NCBI RefSeq assembly: GCF_042682045.1
Contig: NZ_JBHUGS010000003.1
Span: forward strand, 372,001-436,000
Origin: Sphingomonas_R arantia
GTDB lineage: Bacteria > Pseudomonadota > Alphaproteobacteria > Sphingomonadales > Sphingomonadaceae
Direction of reading: 5' to 3'
DNA: 64,000 bases
Below are positions 45,072 to 53,162 of the stretch, one piece after another. The translations under genes and the position numbers were made by a program. Within the stretch, counting starts at the first letter, position 1, and every line of letters begins with the position of its first letter. Below the pieces are notes generated by a model, which had not been told where the DNA came from, did no database searches, and was given only the letters and a program-made list of their open reading frames with translations.

Positions 45072-46069
45072 CCGCGCTTTCCATCCTCGATCTCGTCCGC
45101 GTCACCGAAACCACCGATGCGAAGGGCGCGATCGACAATGCGCGCGACCTCGCGGTCCATGCCGAGCGCTGGGGTTATGAACGCTTCTGGGCGGCCGAAC
45201 ATCACAACATGGTCGGCATCGCCAGCGCCGCGACCTCGATCGTGCTCGCCCATGTCGCGGCCGGCACGAAGCGGATCCGCGTGGGGTCCGGCGGCGTCAT
45301 GCTGCCCAACCATGCGCCGATCGTGATCGCCGAACAGTTCGGCACGCTCGCCACGCTGTTCCCCGGCCGCATCGACCTCGGCGTCGGCCGCGCGCCCGGC
45401 ACTGACCAGCATACCGCCCGCGCACTTCGCCGTTCGCTGGAGGGTGGCGACGATTTCCCGCAGGACGTGTTGGAACTCCAGGCCTATTTCCGCGCCGCCC
45501 GCCCGAACCAGGCGGTGCAGGCGGTTCCGGCCGCCGGCACCAACGTGCCGATCTGGATCCTCGGCTCCAGCACCTACGGCGCACAGCTCGCGGCGGAACT
45601 GGGGCTCCCCTACGCGTTCGCGTCGCACTTCGCGCCCGGCATGCTGATGTCCGCGCTCGGCATCTACCGCAGCCGGTTCAAGCCATCCGAGCAGCTCGCC
45701 CGCCCGCACGCTGCGGTCGGCGTCAACATCATCGCGGCCGATACCGATGCTGAGGCGCGCCGCCTCGCCACCACGCAGCAAATGAGCTTCGTCGGCATGT
45801 TCCGCGGCACCCGCGGGCTCAGCCAGCCGCCGATCGACGATATCGACAGCTTCTGGTCGCCGGTCGAAAAGGCGCAGGCCATGTCGATGCTGTCCCGCTC
45901 GATCGTCGGGTCGCGCGAAACGGTCCGCGCCGGCATCGCCGCGCTCGTCGCCGAAACACAGGCGGACGAACTGATGATCGTGTCGGACATCTACGACCAC
46001 GCCGCCCGCCTGCGCTCCTACGAACTGATCGCGGAGGCCGCCGCCGACCGCCGCGACCTGGCCGCCTGA
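45068..46069 (+). CDS. luciferase-like (LLM class) flavin-dependent oxidoreductase
   Basis: 333 residues. AERWGYERFWAAEHHNM, VGSGGVMLPNHAPI and GRIDLGVGRAPG are typical of the group-1 luciferase-like monooxygenases, TIM-barrel enzymes that use FMNH2 or F420. The substrate is not known. The start overlaps the regulator stop (ATGA), and the next gene begins one base after its stop, so the three form one operon. Length is as usual. Confidence 0.9.
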   Translation: MTALSILDLVRVTETTDAKGAIDNARDLAVHAERWGYERFWAAEHHNMVGIASAATSIVLAHVAAGTKRIRVGSGGVMLPNHAPIVIAEQFGTLATLFPGRIDLGVGRAPGTDQHTARALRRSLEGGDDFPQDVLELQAYFRAARPNQAVQAVPAAGTNVPIWILGSSTYGAQLAAELGLPYAFASHFAPGMLMSALGIYRSRFKPSEQLARPHAAVGVNIIAADTDAEARRLATTQQMSFVGMFRGTRGLSQPPIDDIDSFWSPVEKAQAMSMLSRSIVGSRETVRAGIAALVAETQADELMIVSDIYDHAARLRSYELIAEAAADRRDLAA

Positions 46070-46070
46070 C

Positions 46071-46724
46071 ATGACCGAGACGCCCCCGCCGTCCAAACTC
46101 ACCGCCACCAAGCGCGACTGGGCGGCGGAGGGGCGTTTCCTTAAAGACGCACCCGCCGATCCGGCCACGCGCCTCCCGCCCGGCCAGCATCTCGTCAAGA
46201 ACTGGCCGGTGCTCGATCTCGGCCAGCAACCCGACATCGCGCCGGAGCGCTGGCGGCTCCAGATCGGCGGCCTCGTCGACCGCCCGGGCGTCTGGGACTG
46301 GGACGTGTTCCAGCGCCAGCCGCGCTCGCGGATCGTGTCCGACATTCACTGCGTCACGACCTGGTCGCGCTACGACAATCGCTGGGACGGCGTCGCCACG
46401 CGCGACCTGGTCGCCTTCGCGGAGCCCCGGCCGGAAGCGCGCTTCGTCGCGTTCGAATCCTATGACGGCTACACCACCAACCTGCCGATCGCCGACTTCG
46501 CGTCGGAACATGCGCTGCTCGCCGATCGCTGGGAAGGCGAGCCGCTGACCCGCGACCATGGTGGCCCGGTCCGGCTGGTCGTGCCGCATCTCTATTTCTG
46601 GAAGAGCCCGAAATGGCTCAAGCGGATCGACTTCCTCGCCGACGACCGCCCCGGCTTCTGGGAGGTGAACGGCTACCACGCCCGCGGCGATCCCTGGACG
46701 CAGCAACGCTACACCAGCGACTGA
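46071..46724 (+). CDS. sulfite-oxidase-like molybdopterin protein
   Basis: 217 residues. WRLQIGGLVDRPGVWDW, VSDIHCVTTWSRYDNRWDG (with the molybdenum-ligand cysteine) and GGPVRLVVPHLYFWKSPKWL mark the Moco domain of the YedY / sulfite-oxidase family. There is no Tat signal, no heme domain and no dimerisation domain, so it is a cytoplasmic short form of unknown substrate. It directly follows the flavin oxidoreductase gene. Confidence 0.88.
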   Translation: MTETPPPSKLTATKRDWAAEGRFLKDAPADPATRLPPGQHLVKNWPVLDLGQQPDIAPERWRLQIGGLVDRPGVWDWDVFQRQPRSRIVSDIHCVTTWSRYDNRWDGVATRDLVAFAEPRPEARFVAFESYDGYTTNLPIADFASEHALLADRWEGEPLTRDHGGPVRLVVPHLYFWKSPKWLKRIDFLADDRPGFWEVNGYHARGDPWTQQRYTSD

Positions 46725-46752
46725 CACCCCAAAAACGCTTGGAGTTTCCATC

Positions 46753-47856
46753 ATGACCGGCCCCGCTCTCTTCCAGCCGATCACCGTCGGCGGCCTGACG
46801 CTTGCCAACCGCATCGTCATCGCCCCGATGTGCCAATATTCCGCGGTAGACGGCTGCATGACCGACTGGCACGCCCAGCATCTCGGCCAGCTCGCGCAAT
46901 CCGGCGCGGGCCTGCTGACGATCGAGGCCGCCGCGGTCGTGCCCGAGGGTCGCATCACTTACGGCGACGTCGGGCTCTACGACGACGCGACCGAGGCGGC
47001 GATGGCCCGCACGCTGGAGTCCATCCGCCGCTGGTCGCCGATGCCGGTCGCGATCCAGCTGTCCCATGCCGGGCGCAAGGCATCGACCGAGCTGCCCTGG
47101 CATGGTGGCAAGCAGATCGCCCCCGATACCACCAACGGGTGGCAGACCGTCGCCCCGTCCGCGCATCCGTTCGATGCGAAAGAGAATGCGCCCCACGCGC
47201 TGTCGATCGACGAATTGACCGCGATCCGCGACGCCTTCGCCGCCGCCGCGGTCCGCGCCGCACGCCTCGGGATCGACGCGATCCAGCTCCACGGCGCGCA
47301 CGGCTACCTGCTCCACCAGTTCCTGTCGCCGCTGTCGAACCACCGCGATGACGCCTATGGCGGCTCGCTCGAAAACCGGATGCGCTTCCCGCTCGAGGTC
47401 TTCGACGCGGTCCGCACTGCCTTCCCCGCCGACCGGCCGGTGACGATGCGGATGTCCGGCACCGACTGGGTCGCCGGCGGCTGGGACGTCGTGCAGAGCG
47501 TGCAGTTCTCGCAGGCCCTCGAAGCGCGCGGTTGCGCCGCCGTCCACGTCTCCAGCGGCGGCCTCGATCCGCGCCAGGAAATCCCCGCCGGCCCGAGCTA
47601 CCAGGTCCCGCTCGCCCGTGCCGTGAAGCAGGCCGTCGGCATCCCGGTCGTCGCAGTCGGACTCATTACCGAACCCGAACAGGCCGAAGCGATCGTCTCG
47701 ACCGGCGACGCCGACATGATCGCTCTGGCCCGCACCATCCTCTACGACCCCCGCTGGCCCTGGCACGCCGCCGCCCAGCTCGGCGCCACCGTCCATGCCG
47801 CGGACCAATATCTCCGCTGCCAGCCCCGCCGCTTCAAGACGCTGTTCGACGACTGA
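46753..47856 (+). CDS. Old Yellow Enzyme family NADH:flavin oxidoreductase
   Basis: 367 residues. IVIAPMCQYSAVDG with cysteine 26 is the pattern of the YqjM-like (thermophilic-like) branch; HAGRKAS, QLHGAHGYLLHQFLSPLSN (catalytic histidine pair) and YGGSLENR follow. These enzymes reduce activated C=C bonds with NADPH and FMN, a role in detoxifying reactive electrophiles. It is the last gene of the regulator-led operon, 28 bases after the sulfite-oxidase-like gene. A repeat at the convergent end follows. Confidence 0.93.
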   Translation: MTGPALFQPITVGGLTLANRIVIAPMCQYSAVDGCMTDWHAQHLGQLAQSGAGLLTIEAAAVVPEGRITYGDVGLYDDATEAAMARTLESIRRWSPMPVAIQLSHAGRKASTELPWHGGKQIAPDTTNGWQTVAPSAHPFDAKENAPHALSIDELTAIRDAFAAAAVRAARLGIDAIQLHGAHGYLLHQFLSPLSNHRDDAYGGSLENRMRFPLEVFDAVRTAFPADRPVTMRMSGTDWVAGGWDVVQSVQFSQALEARGCAAVHVSSGGLDPRQEIPAGPSYQVPLARAVKQAVGIPVVAVGLITEPEQAEAIVSTGDADMIALARTILYDPRWPWHAAAQLGATVHAADQYLRCQPRRFKTLFDD

Positions 47857-47882
47857 GGCAAGCCGTTCTCCGGCGCAGCCCC

Positions 47883-47957
47883 CGAAGTGCCCCGGCGCAG
47901 GCCGGGGCCTAGACGCCACCGTTTAACCTAGGCCCCGGCCTCCGCCGGGGCACTTCG
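47883..47957. repeat. inverted repeat, family D copy 2 (convergent junction)
   Basis: Arms CGAAGTGCCCCGGCGCAGGC (plus CGGGGCCT) and the matching far arm ending GGGGCACTTCG surround the loop AGACGCCACCG, shared with the copy at 34262. It lies between the Old Yellow Enzyme and M2 peptidase ends. Confidence 0.88.
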
Positions 47958-47962
47958 CGCAA

Positions 47963-49801
47963 TCACCAACCGCTAGGCTTGCCCTTGTTCTGCTGGTCCA
48001 GCCAAGCCTTCAGCGGCGCGAAATACTCGACCAGCGCCTTGCCCGACATCTGCCGCGTCCCCGTGAACGCCTGCAACGCGTCCGGCCACGGCTTCGACGC
48101 ACCCATCGTCAGCATGGTGTTCAGCCGCGCGCCGACCTGCTTGTTGTCGTAGAAGGAACAGCGGTGCAGCGGCCCCTTCCACCCGGCCTGGTCGCACGCT
48201 GCCTTGTAGAACTGGAACTGCAGAATGCGCGCCAGGAAGTAGCGCGCATAGGGCGTGCTCGCCGGGATATGGTATTTCGCACCCGGGTCGAACCGCGTCT
48301 CGTCGCGCGCGACCGGCGGCTTGATCCCCTGATATTGCAGGCGCAGGTCATCCCAGCCCTTCTGGTACCCGCTCGTCGGGATCGCGCCGGAAAACACGCC
48401 CCACCGCCACTTGTCCATCATCAGCCCGAACGGCAGGAACGCGACCTTGTCCATCGCCTGGCGCAGCAGCAGGCCGATATCCTTGTCCGCCCCCGGCACC
48501 TTCGCCGGATCGAGCAGCCCGATCTTCACCAGATAGTCGGGCGTGATCGACAGTGCGACGAAATCGCCGATCGCCTCGTGGAACCCGTCGTTGGCGCCAC
48601 CCTGATACAGCAAAGGCTGCTTGTTATAGGCGCGCTGGTAGTAGTTATGCCCCAGCTCGTGATGGATCGTGGTGAAGTCGTCCGCATTCACCTTCGTGCA
48701 CATCTTGATGCGGATGTCGTCCTTGTTGTCCAGGTCCCACGCCGACGCATGGCAGATCACCTCGCGATCGGCCGGCTTCACGATCTGCGACCGTTCCCAG
48801 AACGTCTTGGGCAACGGCGCGAACCCCAGCGAGGAATAGAAGCCCTCGCCCGTCTTCACCATCCTGATCGGATCATACTGCTTGGCCTTCAGCAAGTCGC
48901 CGACGTCATAACCCAGGTCGCCCGCCCCGGCCGGCGCCACGACGTCATAGATCCCGCCCCATTCCTGCGCCCACATATTGCCGAGCAGGTCCGCGCGGAT
49001 CGGCCCCGTCTTGGCCTGCACCGCATCGCCATATTTCGCGTTCAGCTTGGCGCGCACATAGGTGTGCAGCGACAAATACAACGGCTCGACTTCCTTCCAC
49101 AGCTGGTCGGTCAGCTTCGCGAAATCGTCGGCCGGCATGTCGTAGCCCGACCGCCACATCGCGCCGGTGTCCTTGAACCCCAGCTCGCGCGATCCCTCGT
49201 TGGCGATCGCCGCCATCTTGGCATAATCGCCGCGCATCGGGGCGCCGACATTGTCGTGCCAGCTGACCCACATCTCCTTCAGCTCGGCCGGATCGCGGCT
49301 CGTCCCCATCGCGGCCTCGATGTCCGATCCGTTGATCGGCTTGCCGTCCTTCAGCCCACGGCCCTTGCCGTAGCTCGACGACATCTTGGTCGACAGGTCG
49401 GACAGCGTCTGCGCCGCTCCCGGCGTCGTCGGCGCGGGCAGGGTCAGGCCGTTCTTCAGGATATCAAGCTTGCGCCGCGTGTCGGGCGAAATCCCCTTCA
49501 CCCCGTCGAACTTCGCCGCACCCAGCGCGAACCGCACCGCCATCTCGGTCCCGACCGCACCGGACTTGGCCGCCAGCGCATCGGTATCGTCGGTGATGTA
49601 GGTCGCATTCACCCACGCGATCCGCGACGCGTCGAGCGAGTATTCCTGCGACTCCTTCTGCACCTGCTCGACGAACGCATCGGCCCCCGCCGGTGTCGCG
49701 GCCGGCGCGGCTGCGACCGGCGCGGCGGCCTGCGCCAGGACGGGCGTCACGGCGGTTGCGGACAGGAGAAGGGCGAACGCGGAAAGTCCGTTGCGGATCA
49801 T
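47963..49801 (-). CDS. M2 family peptidase (bacterial ACE-like dipeptidyl carboxypeptidase)
   Basis: 612 residues with a signal peptide (VTPVLAQA, then an alanine-rich stretch). TIHHELGHNYYQRAY is the HExxH zinc motif (about residue 380), and FHEAIGDFVAL provides the third zinc ligand glutamate. The fold and length fit bacterial homologues of angiotensin-converting enzyme, which remove C-terminal dipeptides in the periplasm. It probably feeds on peptides. Gene stands alone on the minus strand with a 158-base upstream gap that contains half arms of repeat family I. Confidence 0.95.
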   Translation of the reverse strand: MIRNGLSAFALLLSATAVTPVLAQAAAPVAAAPAATPAGADAFVEQVQKESQEYSLDASRIAWVNATYITDDTDALAAKSGAVGTEMAVRFALGAAKFDGVKGISPDTRRKLDILKNGLTLPAPTTPGAAQTLSDLSTKMSSSYGKGRGLKDGKPINGSDIEAAMGTSRDPAELKEMWVSWHDNVGAPMRGDYAKMAAIANEGSRELGFKDTGAMWRSGYDMPADDFAKLTDQLWKEVEPLYLSLHTYVRAKLNAKYGDAVQAKTGPIRADLLGNMWAQEWGGIYDVVAPAGAGDLGYDVGDLLKAKQYDPIRMVKTGEGFYSSLGFAPLPKTFWERSQIVKPADREVICHASAWDLDNKDDIRIKMCTKVNADDFTTIHHELGHNYYQRAYNKQPLLYQGGANDGFHEAIGDFVALSITPDYLVKIGLLDPAKVPGADKDIGLLLRQAMDKVAFLPFGLMMDKWRWGVFSGAIPTSGYQKGWDDLRLQYQGIKPPVARDETRFDPGAKYHIPASTPYARYFLARILQFQFYKAACDQAGWKGPLHRCSFYDNKQVGARLNTMLTMGASKPWPDALQAFTGTRQMSGKALVEYFAPLKAWLDQQNKGKPSGW

Positions 49802-49890
49802 GCGGATGAGAGACCTAACTGGATCGGAAAACGCCAGACTGCACGGCCGAAGCGCATCCGGTCAAGCACCGTCCCAAACCAATGTCCGTC

Positions 49891-49937
49891 CATGCCGAGC
49901 GCAGTCGAGGCACCCTCCCCCGAGCGCAGTCGAGGGG
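49891..49937. repeat. repeat family I, single-arm copies
   Basis: Two direct copies of CCGAGCGCAGTCGAGG lie close together, the same arm sequence as in the inverted elements at 43268 and 51627. They sit between the M2 peptidase start and the end of the XRE-type regulator gene. No complete palindrome forms here. Confidence 0.65.
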
Positions 49938-49959
49938 CGCGCCACAGGGGCAACGCAAA

Positions 49960-50301
49960 CTAGGAAACCTCCAAAGCCCCCACCGCAACCCCCAACGCCC
50001 CCGCCAGCTTCGCGCGCGTCGCCGGCGTCCCATGTCCCGCCCCCATCTCAATCCGGCTGATCCACACCCGGCTCACCCCCGCCCGCGCCGCCAGCGCATG
50101 CTGGCTCAGCCCCCGATGCCGCCGCCACGCCGCCAGCGGATGCGCACCCCCCGCGATCGCCGCCGCCACATCCGCCGGCGGCAACGCCTGCAGGGCTTGC
50201 GCCGCCAGCTCCCGCAACCGGTCGTAGATGTCCGCCGGCACCATCACCATCTCACGCCCATCCCGCCCGCGGAACCGCATCAGCGGATCGTCGCCCAGCA
50301 T
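49960..50301 (-). CDS. XRE-type helix-turn-helix protein
   Basis: 113 residues. The C-terminal half holds a helix-turn-helix: WRRHRGLSQHALAARAGVS, then WISRIEMGAGHGTPATRAKL. The N-terminal half starts MLGDDPLMRF and may bind the partner. The start shares one base with the stop of the upstream 128-residue gene (TGATG). The pair layout (small unknown protein followed by a DNA-binding protein) resembles type II toxin-antitoxin operons with an HTH antitoxin, or a simple regulator operon. No toxin fold is recognisable, so this is a suggestion. Confidence 0.8.
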   Translation of the reverse strand: MLGDDPLMRFRGRDGREMVMVPADIYDRLRELAAQALQALPPADVAAAIAGGAHPLAAWRRHRGLSQHALAARAGVSRVWISRIEMGAGHGTPATRAKLAGALGVAVGALEVS

Positions 50302-50687
50302 CACGCAGCGCTCCACCAGTCGAACGCCGCTCGCTGCTCCGCCGCAACCAGCGCGCGCGCCTCCGCCCCCGTCCAGTCGCCGACATGGCCCAGCATCATC
50401 GCGCGCCCGCCGGTCCACCAGCCCTGCCCCGGCAACCCGTCGCTCGCCCGCACCACCAGCACCGCGAGCCCGGGCTCGCCCGCCGCGCGCCCGTCTTCGT
50501 CGATCCGGTCCATCGTCCGGCACAGCGCGCGCATCCGCGGCCGCGTGAACCGCAGGGCCAGCGCCGCCAGCATCTCGGAATAGGTCAGCGCCGTCCCCGC
50601 GCGCGCCGCCTCGACCAGCACGGCACGGACCCGCTCGACATCGCCGATCCGGTTTGCGACATCCGTCCCGTCCACCGCGTCCAACAT
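50301..50687 (-). CDS. 128-residue protein paired with the HTH gene
   Basis: Starts MLDAVDGTDVANRIGDVERV (ATG 50687, after a G-rich GGTGGGGGTGGC stretch that can serve as ribosome-binding site). The sequence has helices in the first half (VRAVLVEAARAGTALTYSEM, a winged-helix-like part) and a strand with LAVLVVRASDGLPGQGWWT in the middle. I know no function; homologues in sphingomonads carry vague names. Divergent from the DUF72 gene, with 25 bases between the two starts. Confidence 0.65.
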   Translation of the reverse strand: MLDAVDGTDVANRIGDVERVRAVLVEAARAGTALTYSEMLAALALRFTRPRMRALCRTMDRIDEDGRAAGEPGLAVLVVRASDGLPGQGWWTGGRAMMLGHVGDWTGAEARALVAAEQRAAFDWWSAA

Positions 50688-50712
50688 GCCACCCCCACCA
50701 GGAACCCGCATC

Positions 50713-51474
50713 ATGTCCAAATCCCGACCTGGCACCATCCGCGTCGGCATCGGCGGCTGGACCTACGCGCCGTGGCGCGGCACCTTCTTCCCCGACAAGC
50801 TCCCCCATACGCGCGAACTGGAACATGCCGCCACCCGGCTGACCGCGCTGGAGATCAACGCGACCTATTATGGCCGCCAGAAACCCGAAACCTTCGCCAA
50901 ATGGGCCGCCGCCGTGCCCGACGGGTTCCGTTTCGCGGTGAAGGCCTCACGCTACAGCACCGCGCGCAAGAAACTCGCCGACGGCGCGGAGTCGGTCGCG
51001 ATGTTCCTCGACCAGGGGCTCGACCACCTCGGCGACCGGCTCGGGCCGATCCTCTGGCAGCTTCCCGCGACAAAGGCCTACGATCACGAAGACCTCGCCC
51101 GCTTCCTCGCCATGCTCCCGCGTGAGATCGCCGACCGCCCCGCCCACCATGTGATCGAGGCCCGCCACCCGAGCTTCGCCGACGCCGGCTTCGTCGACCT
51201 CATGCGCGACCACAATATCGCCATCGCCCATGTCGACCGCGACGACGCACCCCCGATCGACGCGGTCACCGCCGACTTCAGCTACGCCCGCCTCGAACGC
51301 GCCACGACCGCCGAACCGACCGGCTACCCGCAGGCAGACCTCGACAGCTGGGCCACCCGCGCGGCGGAAACGGCAGAGGCCGGCCACGACGCCTACGTCT
51401 TCTTCATCGCGGGCGACAAGGTCCGCAACCCGCAAGCCGCCGAAGCGCTCATCGCCCGCCTCGCCGCGTCCTGA
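50713..51474 (+). CDS. DUF72 domain protein
   Basis: 253 residues. RVGIGGWTYAPWRGTFFP, LTALEINATYYGRQKPETF and FRFAVKASRY are the DUF72 motifs, a TIM-barrel-like family of unknown role (YecE in E. coli). The ATG at 50713 gives MSKSRPGTIRVGIGG, the expected start. Located divergently to the HTH pair and convergent with the PhnA / DUF1810 / DUF427 set, with a family F repeat in the gap. Confidence 0.92.
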   Translation: MSKSRPGTIRVGIGGWTYAPWRGTFFPDKLPHTRELEHAATRLTALEINATYYGRQKPETFAKWAAAVPDGFRFAVKASRYSTARKKLADGAESVAMFLDQGLDHLGDRLGPILWQLPATKAYDHEDLARFLAMLPREIADRPAHHVIEARHPSFADAGFVDLMRDHNIAIAHVDRDDAPPIDAVTADFSYARLERATTAEPTGYPQADLDSWATRAAETAEAGHDAYVFFIAGDKVRNPQAAEALIARLAAS

Positions 51475-51535
51475 TCCGGACCGCAATCCTCCCGAGTTCA
51501 AGCAGGGCAACACTCAGCTAACCCACGCCCCAACC

Positions 51536-51595
51536 CGTTTGGTTCGAGCCTGTCGAGAACTCCGCGCAGAGTTCTCGACAGGCTCGAACCAAACG
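51536..51595. repeat. 60-bp inverted repeat, family F copy 3 (convergent junction)
   Basis: Perfect 25-base arms as in the copy at 43186, with spacer TCCGCGCAGA. Lies between the ends of the DUF72 gene and the PhnA-like gene. Confidence 0.92.
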
Positions 51596-51626
51596 GAACA
51601 GTAGGTGCAACCCTACAAAAGCCGTC

Positions 51627-51729
51627 CATCCCGAGCGCAGTCGAGGGACCCGTCGAGCGCAGCCGAGACGCCAACAGCACCTCCTTGACTACGCTCAGGG
51701 GAGCGTGCCTCGACTGCGCTGGGCAGGGA
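51627..51729. repeat. inverted repeat, family I copy 2, decayed
   Basis: Starts CATCCCGAGCGCAGTCGAGG and ends with GCCTCGACTGCGCTGGGCAG; the two ends match imperfectly, and inner half copies (GAGCGCAGCCGAGA) are present. Same convergent gap as the family F copy at 51536. Confidence 0.7.
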
Positions 51730-51771
51730 CGATCTTTAAAGTAAAACGAGGTCCACCACGCGGCCCCCGGA

Positions 51772-52056
51772 TCACCGCTTCTTCACGAACTCACACCGCA
51801 GCACCAAACCCTTGATCCCGTCGGTCCGGCAATCGAACTCGTCCGGTCCGGTCAGGCGGATATTCTTCACCACCGTCCCGCGTTTCAGCGTCTGCCCCGC
51901 GCCCTTCACCTTCAGGTCCTTGATCAGGACCACGCTGTCGCCATCGGCCAGTGCAGTCCCGTTGCTGTCCACCGCTTCGAAATCGGAACCCTCAACCGCC
52001 ACGGCATCCGCCATCGGCCGGTCATTCTCCCAGTCCCACTCCACATCCTGCGTCAC
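51772..52056 (-). CDS. PhnA-type domain protein
   Basis: 94 residues from GTG 52056, chosen because it overlaps the upstream stop (GTGA). ADGDSVVLIKDLKVKGAGQT and GTVVKNIRL are the C-terminal PhnA (YjdM-like) SH3-like domain. The zinc ribbon that often precedes it is absent, so only the C-terminal domain is here. PhnA was named for phosphonate use, but the general role of the domain is not established. Confidence 0.82.
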   Translation of the reverse strand: MTQDVEWDWENDRPMADAVAVEGSDFEAVDSNGTALADGDSVVLIKDLKVKGAGQTLKRGTVVKNIRLTGPDEFDCRTDGIKGLVLRCEFVKKR

Positions 52057-52469
52057 GCCTGCACTCCCCGTCCGATCAGCCGCAGAGTCGCCTCGTCCGC
52101 ACTGCCGAACAGCCGCGCCAGCGCCGGCGCGAACGGCTCGTCCGCCCCACCCGCTTCCGCGAACAGAGTCAACGACGAGCGCAGCTTCATCGCATCGACC
52201 GACCCGAACATCGCGTCCGGCGACCCGTCCGAGATCGCCTCGACGCACTCGCGCAACCGCGCGCCCAGCACCGGATGCGCGAGATACGCCCGCGCCTCCG
52301 CAATCGACGCGATCGCATAGGCCCGTGCCGTCGCGCTCCGCCCCAGCCCGTCGATCTGCGGAAACACGAACCACATCCAGTGGGTCGTCTTGTCGCCCGC
52401 GCGGATCTCGCGCAGCGCGCGGTCGTACACGTCGGCCTGCGCGTCGACGAACCGCTCCAGCCCCGTCAC
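52053..52469 (-). CDS. DUF1810 family protein
   Basis: 138 residues. GLERFVDAQADVYDRALREI, THWMWFVFPQIDGLG and SPDAMFGSVDAMKLRSSLT are the DUF1810 motifs; the family is helical, cytoplasmic and of unknown function. The GTG start at 52469 overlaps the stop of the DUF427 gene (GTGA), and its own stop overlaps the PhnA-like start in the same way, giving a three-gene chain with two GTGA junctions. Confidence 0.9.
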   Translation of the reverse strand: MTGLERFVDAQADVYDRALREIRAGDKTTHWMWFVFPQIDGLGRSATARAYAIASIAEARAYLAHPVLGARLRECVEAISDGSPDAMFGSVDAMKLRSSLTLFAEAGGADEPFAPALARLFGSADEATLRLIGRGVQA

Positions 52470-52750
52470 GACGTGACCTTAACCCCGCGCCAGAACGCGA
52501 TCCGGTCGCGGATCTCCGCCGCCGCCTCCTTGGGCTCCGGATAATACCATGCCGCATCGGGGTTCGCCGCACCGTTCACCACCACCGAATGATAATGCGC
52601 CGTGCCCTTCCACGGGCACACGCTCGTCGTGTTGCTCGGCGCCAGGATGCCCGGCACCACCGCGTCACGCGGGAAATAGGCGTTGCCCTCGACCGTCACG
52701 ATATCGTCCGATCGCGCGATCACCTGTCCGTTCCAGCTTGCTTCGGCCAT
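52466..52750 (-). CDS. DUF427 domain protein, short form
   Basis: 94 residues from ATG 52750 (MAEASWNGQVIARSDDIVTV). CPWKGTAHYHSVVVNG and AAWYYPEPKEAA are the DUF427 core, with the conserved cysteine before WKG. It is a single-domain version compared with the 165-residue relative at 39263. It is the first gene of the chain with DUF1810 and PhnA-like genes. Confidence 0.9.
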   Translation of the reverse strand: MAEASWNGQVIARSDDIVTVEGNAYFPRDAVVPGILAPSNTTSVCPWKGTAHYHSVVVNGAANPDAAWYYPEPKEAAAEIRDRIAFWRGVKVTS

Positions 52751-52793
52751 GTTCTGTCTCCTCGAAACGGCCAACGCACCGCCGCGGCGATCG

Positions 52794-53114
52794 CTACCGC
52801 GGCACGCCCGCCCGGTCCAGTTCCGCGCCCAGCCGCCCGGTCAGCCACAGCCCCCACATCCGGAAATCCGCCGCCAGCGACCATAAGGGATGCTTGAACG
52901 TCGCCGGCCGGTTCCGCTCGACCAGATAATGCGCACCCCACGCAAAGCCGTACCCCGCGACCGGCACCAGCCACCACAGCCACGACACGCCGGACAGTAA
53001 AGCCGCCAGCGCCAGCGCCACGACCAAAGTCGTCCCCGCATAATGCAAAGCCCGCGTCTGCGGCCGGGCATGCTCGCGCAGATAATAAGGCCAGAACGCT
53101 GCAAAACTCTCCAT
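52794..53114 (-). CDS. DUF962 (Mpo1-like) membrane protein
   Basis: 106 residues. FWPYYLREHARPQTRALHYA with the histidines, then a hydrophobic region (LVVALALAALLSGVSWLWWL) and GYGFAWGAHYLVERNRPATF match DUF962. The yeast relative Mpo1 is an iron-dependent dioxygenase of 2-hydroxy fatty acids; the conserved histidines are present here. Two membrane-crossing hairpins are likely. ATG 53114 is preferred to GTG 53117. Confidence 0.85.
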   Translation of the reverse strand: MESFAAFWPYYLREHARPQTRALHYAGTTLVVALALAALLSGVSWLWWLVPVAGYGFAWGAHYLVERNRPATFKHPLWSLAADFRMWGLWLTGRLGAELDRAGVPR

Positions 53115-53162
53115 CACCCGCTCCCGATCGCGGCCCGGTCTCCGGGTCCGCCTGGGATCAGG

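Noticed and set aside
49950..50850. A single 288-codon minus-strand gene joining the HTH protein and the region above it
   Set aside because: The frame crosses the 128-residue gene in a different phase; the TGATG junction at 50301 and the sequence of the HTH protein support two genes.
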